Shown here: one piece after another, positions 56,101 through 64,000 of the stretch
How the letters are laid out: each line of letters begins with the position of its first letter
Numbering within the stretch: the first letter of the stretch is position 1
Source: Owenia fusiformis
Lineage: Eukaryota > Annelida > Polychaeta > Sabellida > Oweniidae
Direction: 5' to 3'
Length of the DNA stretch: 64,000 bases
NCBI GenBank assembly: GCA_903813345.2
Contig: CAIIXF020000010.1
Location: 34,773,425-34,837,424, forward strand
Program-made: the position numbers and the translations under genes
The notes under the pieces: generated by a model
Database searches by the model: none
Told to the model about the DNA's origin: nothing
What the model saw: the letters and a program-made list of their open reading frames with translations, nothing else

Positions 56101-59100
56101 TGTCTCTTGAACATGAGTTTACATTAATTGATGAATCTTCTTAGTTTTGTTGTATAAAACGATTACACCTACTTAAACTGGAAACATTGATTAAAATATA
56201 GATTTTCAGCATATGATATATTAACATTGTTTTTCAATGTTTTAGAATGACTCATACCCAAGCAAATCAATAATAAGTTCATTATCAATTATGGCATGGC
56301 ACCCGATGAGTTGTTACGAATTTAGGACGCAGATGTTGATAATCTTAAGCTAAAGAGCAAAATGTCACATGATGTAATTTATCCAAAATGTTCACACATC
56401 CATTAACCAATACCCTTTTATAATACTAGTAGTATAATACAGTACAGTCATTTAAAATTGCTTATTTGAAAAAGTGATTCATATGTACACTCTGCCTTCA
56501 TATTCATCTGACATATTTTTCTTATTTTCATTTGGAGAGTTGTGATTATTACTACACACGCAATTCACATCGGGCCCATGCGAGCTCGTACAAGCCTCGA
56601 GAATTACGAGCAAAAAGGAACACGATCCTCGTACGGGCTCGAACGGAGCTTGTTTTCGAGGCCAGTATATGAGCAAGTACGATGCTTGTAATTGTTGTTT
56701 CAATTCAGATACCTGATTGGGGAACTGACTATTCTGATATAACCATCACATCTTCCTGTTTTCAGACTAGCAACTACATGTATGTGGATAGGGACATACA
56801 AAAGCATAAATAAATGTCCTTCCATCCTCCATTCGGGCAATTTAGGAGCCTCAATCAACACTATACAGACTCATTAATATATATTATTGATTTAATTTAA
56901 TGGTAGTCTGATATATGTGAGAGCAACAGCCGTTTACTTTTTAAACAATTGCTCAAACAGAAATTAATATTTCTAGATAAGTTGAATAATCAGTTGAGAG
57001 ACCATGATATTTAACATTTGATGATAATATAACATGTTATCTAAATTGTTCTGAAATGTTATGATAATTTTTTATATAAGGTTTGGTGATTGGGAGAATT
57101 CCAAATTCAAATGTTTTAAGTAACAGAAAATGTTTTTTTTTTAATTGAATGGAATTGTTTAAGAGAGTTTTGGGTCAAGTCACTTCAACTACCAACATAC
57201 ATGTAGTACAGATATCTGATTCAAAACAAAGTAAAGGCTGTTAATGAGGACACTTTTTATCGAAAAGATGAGCTTTGATCAAAATGATAGATTTCATTAT
57301 AGTCTCACCCAAGTCAATAGTTCAAAGTTTGTCTGATATTCCATTGCAGAAATTTATCTACATTTTCCTTATTAGCTTACTTTCTCTCAAAACTTTAAAT
57401 AAAATGTGTAATTTAGATGCATTTCTATACAATTTAGTGTGTTAACTACATGCCTGTGTACTTTATTCCTTGCGGACTCCACTCTTTTACACTCTATTTT
57501 AGATTTCAAAACATGACCATTGTGGCATTTATCTTGCGGGAAGTGCAATCAGACCATTGACATAAATGCAACAAGTGATTGTTTGTAAACAAAAAGTGTC
57601 TCGTTCTTCACTTCTTCAGACTTTACACAACAAGGTTGATAAACAGAGTCCATGGTTCAAACTCATCAAATCTTTTTGAAATTTTCAACATCTTAAAATA
57701 TATTCTGGAGAGTATATCTCATATTTGGTATAAACTGAAGTGTTCATAGTTCAAAGAACTCTGTATTAACAACAATAGTTTTGAATCAAGCTCTAGAGCC
57801 AGCCAAAGTGTTTGGATGGGCAGGCAGGCCCATAGCCAGAATTCCAAGGGGGGGGGCTCACTTTTCCAAAAAATTCTAGGGGGGGGGGTTCACGTTGACA
57901 AATTTGGCCAAAAATCACTCCAAAAATAGTCAGAATGGTGAAAAACTGCATGATTTTGAAAGAAATTTTGGCCAGGGGGGGATCGCCTGAACCCCCAAAC
58001 CCCCCCTGGCTACGGGCCTAGCAGGTGTTCACATCTGAAGATGTGCCAGCAGATTAGAAATGATAGAAAATCAGACTTCACATTGAGAGGTGTTCGAATT
58101 TGAGAGGAATTCATTGGTCCATGGGCTTTCTCTTGAACTCTTGACACATCTAGTACTTAAAAATTAGCAAAATCATTTTGAATTGAATAACCTTGAAAGT
58201 TTTAACCAAAGTACAGGTAAATGTGTAAACTTCAAATTCAACGTTTAAGTAAAAGTTCAAAGTCACAGGTTAATGATAACTTATCACGGAGCATATAATC
58301 CTATGATTAAAATTTCATTCTATACCTGCTTATTTCATTTCATTTCTTTCTATTGAGTAAATTTTTAATTTTCTACCGTTATATTCATCTAAAGTGTTAT
58401 TTCCATGCCTGTTCATTTTAATCCTTGCTTTATTCCTCTCTTAAGACTCAAAGTTGGAATTATAACTCTCTAAAGATACTTAACTGATGGGATGGTGCCT
58501 TGTATTCAAGTACAACAAAGTGCTTAAATGTTGACAATTCATAAACAATAAACATAAAAATAAATGGTTTTAATATTGGATTAAAACCATATCGTCTAAA
58601 ATCATACTGTATATTTTTGAATATTTTCATACAGATTTCTTCCAAATAATTAATTCTTCATTTGACGTCTTATAGGCTTATTTCAAATAGCAATAAAGTT
58701 GTCTATCATATCATATGGCATTACTGATAACATAATAAGTGCTATTTTGATTATATAAGAACGTTTTGTAAACCATGGACATTGATCTGATAATCATTAT
58801 TAAGCTTTACAGTAATAAAAATGGCAAATGAACGACCATTTAAATTGTTTATTTTTCTAACCTTGAGTATTCAGTTTATACTACACTTTTGGGTGTGACA
58901 TTCTAGCTGATTGCCCTGTTCCAAATTATTTTAAAATGTTACCATATTTTACTTAGATAAGAAATATATATTGTATATCAAAGAAATAAATCCGACTAAA
59001 GACTCATAGAATGTGTACCATACATCAGTAAAAATCGACTCCATATAAGACACCAAACAAAATATTTATACTCACTGGGCATCCATATTGTAAAGCAATA

Positions 59101-59384
59101 CTTTGAATCGTATCACCCTCATTTACATTCCGCTCAAGAAACACAGGTTCTTCCTCAACCGTGACATGCGTTGACGATCTTTTCCCAGAAGAATTCCCTC
59201 GGGATCTCATTTCTGTCATCTCCATGATATTGTCCTTGAGTTCAGCTTCATCCACGTCAGAACTCCCAAATATATAAACGTTTGTTGATTTGCAGTTTTG
59301 AATTTCAGCATCAGTTGATAAAATTTTGGAACCATATTTTTGTTGTATTTTATTTGAAATGGGAGATATGTAACTTGTAGTCAT
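53114..59384 (-). CDS. LYSMD3: LysM domain membrane protein, LYSMD3/4-like
   Basis: Two exons, 59384-59076 and 53656-53114, join in phase 0 to give 283 aa (vertebrate LYSMD3 is about 306). A charged N-terminus leads to an ELRSRG-like segment (EMRSRGNSS, near 59) and one LysM domain split by the intron (about 85-132; NEGDTIQSIALQYGCP then VSELKRLNNLIQDQDFFA, VIKVPIKRH). A linker with acidic and Ser-rich stretches follows, then the conserved block ending in ALT, and a single membrane segment at the C-terminus (WWTIVGVMFLIGLVTPLAYFLY). LYSMD3 is a single-pass Golgi/plasma membrane protein linked to chitin sensing in mammals; the role here is inferred. LYSMD4 is the alternative name. The 5.4-kb intron holds a satellite-filled element. 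A possible AATAAA lies at 52958-52963. Confidence 0.88.
53700..55472 (+). repeat. Satellite-filled element with AGGTCA arrays in LYSMD intron
   Basis: The borders AGTGGTGACATATTGTTAT and GGTGGTGACATTTTGTC match the short elements at 26454 and 31996. Between them about 11 tandem units start at roughly 53881, 54006, 54152, 54301, 54436, 54571, 54706, 54857, 54990, 55136 and 55271. The spacing of 125-151 bp reflects an optional 12-bp duplication (GACTTAAGATTT). Each unit contains TTTGACCTTCAATGACCTTC followed by TCAAGGTCA and further AGGTCA copies at spacings of 4 and 3 bp. It is non-coding. Confidence 0.85.
57825..58020 (+). mobile_element. hAT5-like MITE, complete copy
   Basis: It runs from CAGGCCCATAGCCAGAATTC to GGCTACGGGCCTA with the 5-bp duplication GCAGG on both sides (57820-57824 and 58021-58025). 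The last base is changed from G to A. It is in the LYSMD intron. Confidence 0.82.
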
Positions 59385-59899
59385 ATCTGCGAGATTGACT
59401 CGATTTGTCTAAATTTAATATCAAATGACACATTAGTAATCACTTAAAGTGTCTATAACATTGAATTTTACATATGTGTCCAGATCTACGAGTATATCAA
59501 CTTTTAATCTTCAATTTTGACAAACTTCAAAATTCCGGAAGTACATGGCAATCCAATTACGCATGCGCATTATTAATTGTTCATGGAACTCAAACTATTT
59601 GTATAAAAGAAGTTATTCGACTGTAATTTTATATTATTAAATATTGTACCAAACACACTAAATAATCATTATTAAGTTATTCAAATCTTTTGTTGCAATT
59701 AATAATTGATTTACTTGGACAGGTTATTTTTATGTCAAGTTTTCGTTTTAAAAGTTGTTCATTTAGAGGGAATCCTTGAAAATAATATCATCACAAAATT
59801 TCTCCGAAAAACGATTGATATCATCGATAATCTGACATATATTGCTTTTTGGAAACTACCAGAATTTTTTCTTTGGTATAAAGATCAGACTGTGAGAAA
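59385..59899. promoter_or_regulatory. Bidirectional promoter of LYSMD3 and C18orf32-like genes
   Basis: The divergent start codons are 515 bp apart. The centre has a consensus ETS/GABP site CCGGAAGT (59535-59542) and an NRF1-like core ACGCATGCGCA (59559-59569) within 35 bp, with CCAAT at 59553-59557. Clustering of these motifs is typical of housekeeping bidirectional promoters. Binding is inferred from the motif match. Confidence 0.6.
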
Positions 59900-61184
59900 A
59901 TGGTGTGTGTCCCCTGTATTGTAATCCCCCTTTGTCTATGGGTGTTCCACAGATTCATCAAGCCTTGGATTCCAGAGACATGGATTCAACCATTTCAAGA
60001 TTACGTGAACAGTTGGTGGCCTAAAGTAAAATCAGAGGATAGTGAAACTGAAACTAAGGTTTGTGTGCATTCAGTGTTGTTTGTTTGCTTCTGACCTCAT
60101 CAATGTTGTCAGCCATGCAACATGTTAGGACAATGGGCCCCGGGAGCATGTATAAAAATTGAGTTTGATATGAATAGAGCTCTAATCTCTTTTGTTAGGG
60201 AACTGCACTCAAATTTTTATACATCCTCCTGAGGCCTATGATTAGAATGTACCTGGAAGGACAGGTGTATTAGAATCTAGTCTATGCATGTGTGCTCCAT
60301 GTAGTTTATTGCTAGCCACACTTGAAGTAGCGAGGCATTTGTCTGGGGATTATCTATAAAGGCAACATTTCCTTACTGTACCAGAGAGGGTTTACATTTA
60401 TCACTGGTGGATTAGGGGGGGGGGGGGGGGGCTGGGCTCCCCCTCCTTGGGTGGGCCAAGAAAAAAAAAATGGGGCTAAAAAAATTTTTGAGCCAAAAAA
60501 GGCCTTCTGCCTCCAAAAAGTGGGCCTTTTGGTCATTACTGGGCCTTTTAAGGCCTTATTTTTTAATTTCAGGCCAAATTTTGAAGAAAATGGGCCTCAA
60601 AATTTCAAAATTTGGGCCCACTTTTGGGTTTTAGGGGCCCAAAGTTTTTTCCGCTGACCTGAAATTTGGGCCCCCCCCCCCTTGTTGGTTTCCAGATCCG
60701 CCCGTGTTTATCTTGGTAGCCCCAATTCATCGTTTTTATAGATTCCTCACTCCCATATTGTCTGTCTTACATACAGTATCTTCATTTCAACTAAAGTCCA
60801 CCTTGTATTCCCCCTCTTCCAGTCCCTTTGATCGTACGCTTTCAAGAGCAACTGCTCCTGCCAAAACAAATTTAAACTACCTGTGTACCAAAACTAATTC
60901 TTTCCCTTTTTAAGTAAGAGAAATGTCAAAAGTGTTCAGATTTCAAGGTTTTGTAAACAATATGAGAATATAAAATATAAAATTTGGGACCAAGAAAAAG
61001 GGTTCACACGATGAAATTGATCACACTAATAATTCATGAATTTTACTTTCAGGGAAAAGGGGATAAACCATCGTGTCCATTTTCATCAAAAGACAAAGCA
61101 AATGGAGTTTCAAATGGTGATGCAAATGGACATATCGAGAAAGAGACACTGACGGCAGGAGATTCAAACAAGAAGACTGATTAA
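59900..61184 (+). CDS. C18orf32: UPF0729 protein, C18orf32-like
   Basis: Two exons, 59900-60058 and 61053-61184, join in phase 0 to give 96 aa (vertebrate C18orf32 is 76). The first exon is diagnostic: MVCVPCIVIPLCLWVFHRFI is a Cys-containing hydrophobic start nearly the same as the vertebrate protein, followed by a WIPET..WWPK segment. The second exon is hydrophilic (GKGDKPSCPFSSKD), with Asn/Gly/Asp repeats and a KKTD end like the vertebrate KKKD. The family is a small ER/lipid-droplet-associated protein; its precise function is poorly defined. It shares a promoter with the LYSMD gene. The start is fixed by conservation; a longer frame beginning upstream at 59706 is in another frame. Confidence 0.88.
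60402..60706. mobile_element. hAT-like MITE in the C18orf32-like intron
   Basis: The ends CACTGGTGGATTAGGGGG and TCCAGATCCGCCCGTG are imperfect inverted repeats. The 5-bp duplication TTTAT lies on both sides (60397-60401 and 60707-60711). The interior is made of GGGCC/GGCCC words with a 17-base G run. It is a different family from the CAGGCCCGTAGCC elements, with the same duplication length. Confidence 0.8.
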
Positions 61185-61263
61185 CCATATAATTAAAGGA
61201 AAACAGATGCAGTTATTACTAGGAATTATCATATTCAGTTTAAGATGTAGGACATATATGCAG

Positions 61264-61269
61264 AATAAA
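61264..61269 (+). terminator. Polyadenylation signal of the C18orf32-like gene
   Basis: AATAAA lies 80 bases after the stop. A second block with a similar GATAAATCGACTGAAA context occurs at about 61411, and another AATAAA at about 61713. Confidence 0.4.
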
Positions 61270-61847
61270 TCGACTGAAACAAAAAGACTGATAAATCATA
61301 CAATTAGAGGAAAACTTGAAAATTAGAGGAATTATCATATTCAAGCATTTGAGACAGTTATGAATGGTTGATTGGATAATATAAGTAAATAATCGTATAC
61401 AGTATATTCAGGATAAATCGACTGAAAGTCTCAATACAGCTGGAACTTTGATTTGCAAGTGTAATCCATAAAATGCAATTTTTTATGTCTGCTCATTAGC
61501 TTACCAATGCCTCTATTTAAAATATGAATGAAGCATGGTATGAGATAATATCTGGATTTTTGAAAAAGTCTGGAGAGTTCAGATTTCTCTCCATTTAAAG
61601 TTTGAATCAAATGCTTATGAGTGAAAATGTTAAATAGCAACTGTCTGAGATGTAAATACTTTTTAGATTTGTAAATATAATTGTTTATGTGTAAAGATGT
61701 TATTTATCAAAAAATAAAAAGTATAGGCTATTTGTTGTAAAAATGTCTAGATTTGTGTGGATCATAACTTGGTTAAGTAGAAGAGGATTGGAGATAAACC
61801 ATAGTTCACAAACCCATTTATTTTCTATTTTCTTAACATTAATATTA

Positions 61848-62043
61848 CAGACCAGTGGCCAGGATTTGCCAAGGGGAGGGTCATTTTTTGAAAAATTCCA
61901 GGGGGGTTCACTTTTGACAATTTTGGTTCAAAAATGGCCAATATCACTTAAAAAGTGCTCAGAATGATGGAAAACTGCATGATTTGCCAGGGGGGGGGGT
62001 CGCTCGAACCCATCGAACCCCCCCCCCCCTGGCTATGGACCTG
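61848..62043 (+). mobile_element. hAT5-like MITE, complete copy
   Basis: It runs from CAGACCAGTGGCCAGGATTT to GGCTATGGACCTG with the 5-bp duplication TATTA on both sides (61843-61847 and 62044-62048). It is more diverged than the other copies. Confidence 0.82.
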
Positions 62044-62189
62044 TATTATAAATGGCCTAAACATATTCCTTACATTTTTATCACAATGTTACTTTACATT
62101 ACCACGCCCAGTGTCAGAGTGTATATAAGACATTATAAGAGATGTGACTCGACTTTTAAGTCCTGCTCCAAATTTCCTCATTTTTTTTT

Positions 62190-62272
62190 CTTCAGAGGAG
62201 TCATTTTTTCATTCTTCAGAGGTGTCATTTTTTCATTCTTCAGAGGTGCCATTTTTCATTCTTCAGAGAATT
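62190..62272 (+). repeat. Tandem repeat, about 26-bp unit, three copies
   Basis: The phrase TTCTTCAGAGGTGTCATTTT occurs three times with small changes. It is non-coding. Confidence 0.75.
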
Positions 62273-64000
62273 AACATCCAGTTTCTCACTAAGTTACTGA
62301 GTTCAATTTTCAAATACAAGAATTTGTGTAAAGTTGTTTCACTTTATAGACATATTGCTCCCCCTCTGCCTGAGTCACATTTTCTATTATTTTCTGTACA
62401 ACATATGGAAACTTATTTTATAAAGTCAGCAATGGCATTAATTTAGTTATGAAAACGTCACTTACAAGTATTTATTACAGGTTGTGTAGACTATTGTTGC
62501 TTGATTTATATAAAAACTAAATTAATGCTATTGCTGATAAATGTCTATAAAGTGAAAAAATTTGTGCTACATGACACTAGGGGAATCCATGATTCCAAGT
62601 GCAGCTTAAATTCTACCTTATTGGTCTATGACATCATATATTACTGCTTGGTCAGAAGTAATTTATTGAGCATCAGTGGCTCAGAAAAAATGGACGATTC
62701 AAAATTGCTTTGAAAAAATTATAGTTTCTGGCATCATTAAGCAACATTACCAGTAATCACACCCAGTGATCATGATGGAGAGGGGGAGCAGGCAATTTCT
62801 GCTAGAAAAGGTTTAATATTGAATTGCTGAATGGATAGGCGCACAGTATGACATGTATGGTAAAATATGTTAGGATTTCTGAGATTTTTACTTAACTGAT
62901 ATACTTCCAAGATATGAGATCTATATTATTAACTAATATATAAAACATTGACTTGTGCACGTTGGTGGCCTTGCACCTTTTATAATTATAGATCTCATAA
63001 TAATTCTTAATTTAATTCTTCATTTATGAGTGATATCATACTCCACAATTTCATACTGTGCAACCACAGTTTAACATTCAGAACACGAAATAACATTTCA
63101 ATATAATTTACAAAATTTATTTTATCTTTTTATACATTATCTTATATATGTACAAAAATGTACAATTTATTTTAATACTCACAATGTGTCCCAGAAATAG
63201 ACAAGAATAAGATTCATGTTTTGGGCACACCCTGTAAAAAGTACACAATTGTTCTAGCCTATGTACTTACACCACCCTAAATAAGTTTGTAAAAAGTACA
63301 CCATTGTTACATGTAATTACACCCCTCTAAATAAGTCTAGTAATGCAAAGTCTCCATTAGATAACTTGTTTATGTAAATGTTAAAATGTTTTAACATCTG
63401 AAATCTAAGAGCAGAAATTTTTAACAGATTTAAATAATTTTTTTTTCAAAATTGCCAGAAATTTAGAAGACTTTTTCACATAAGCTGAAAAGAGACTTCA
63501 ATTTGCGAAACATTTGGAGGGGAGTGTATATTTATACGTACAATCACAATGGTAAACATATTCAAACTTGTTGAAATATATCCATACAAAATGAACAGGG
63601 TGTCAAAAAAGTATGTATCACATTTCATACATTTTCATAATATTTTCAGACACTCTGTTCAAATCGCTGTTATACGTAACTTATGTTACACATCAACACC
63701 ATTTACATTTCTAATGCTTACAACTAGATATGTGCTTTAAGCGACTAATTTTGTGCTGAATGCTGAACATAAGTCTCATAATTTTTTCCCATCCTACATC
63801 TTTGAATAATACATAACCAGATAATCTAAACACACACGTTTAAATTGATACTAAAATATGTTAAGTCAGTTTTATTTGGTACTTAGCTATAAATAAAAGA
63901 ATCAATGAATAACATAATAATAAACACATTTCAGATAAACATTTTTGATGAATGTAAATTTTTGAGGACGGCTTTATACTCTTACGGAATGCAATACATT

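Larger units (their letters stand above)
61270..64000. other. Region beyond the C18orf32-like gene, no supported gene
   Basis: After the probable 3' UTR, the stretch holds a hAT-like MITE (61848-62043), a three-unit tandem repeat (62190-62272) and a roughly 65-bp direct duplication (about 63236-63335, with GTAAAAAGTACAC and CTAAATAAGT). No conserved protein segment was seen in either strand. The right edge could be an intron or UTR of a gene outside the window. Confidence 0.55.

Noticed and set aside
59706-59924. A 72-codon frame overlapping the start of the C18orf32-like gene
   Set aside because: It is in a different frame from the conserved MVCVPCIVIP start and has no recognisable features. 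It probably lies in the promoter or 5' UTR.
63549-64000. A possible gene at the right edge
   Set aside because: Only short random-looking frames without conserved motifs or splice-consistent segments are present.

Overview
The window is animal nuclear DNA. It has spliced genes with GT/AG introns, AT-rich intergenic sequence and dense non-autonomous transposons. Four conserved bilaterian genes are present as compact orthologues, next to secreted collagen/TSP1/vWA proteins. This suggests a marine invertebrate such as a hemichordate, cephalochordate or lophotrochozoan. I cannot name the species from sequence alone.

Left part (1-19.5 kb, minus strand): a tandem family of three secreted collagen-like genes. 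Gene A (1-499) runs off the window. Gene B (4586-10028) has five exons whose phases all join: signal peptide, coiled coil, Gly-X-Y collagen, TSP1, and a vWA domain with a MIDAS motif. Gene C (15830-19522) has collagen, TSP1 and a second TSP1-like exon, then stops inside an inserted repeat with no vWA. The upstream regions of B and C are recognisably duplicated. Between the genes lie mariner-type and other foldback elements, a Penelope-like retroelement relic and a three-copy MITE family.

Middle (24-42 kb): CLPX (mitochondrial ClpX unfoldase, minus, 10 exons, 619 aa) and POLR3G/RPC7 (Pol III subunit, plus, 5 exons, 226 aa) are head-to-head across about 700 bp. Both were reconstructed exon by exon with consistent phases. 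Their introns carry hAT-like MITEs with 5-bp target duplications (one split by a nested insertion), a foldback element with arms made of 16-bp tandem repeats, and a partial duplicate of a CLPX exon.

44.2-48.8 kb: a LINE of the L1/Tx1 type on the minus strand, flanked by a perfect 16-bp target-site duplication. ORF2 (endonuclease plus reverse transcriptase) is uninterrupted over 1235 codons. The remaining part of ORF1 looks like the C-terminal half of a NADAR (YbiA/DUF1768) domain followed by a basic tail. This is the most unusual object in the window.

Right part (53-61 kb): LYSMD3/4-like (minus, 2 exons, 283 aa) and a C18orf32-like gene (plus, 2 exons, 96 aa) are head-to-head across 515 bp carrying ETS-like and NRF1-like motifs. 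The LYSMD intron holds an element filled with about 11 satellite units rich in AGGTCA half-sites. From 61.3 kb to the end I see repeats and no supported gene.
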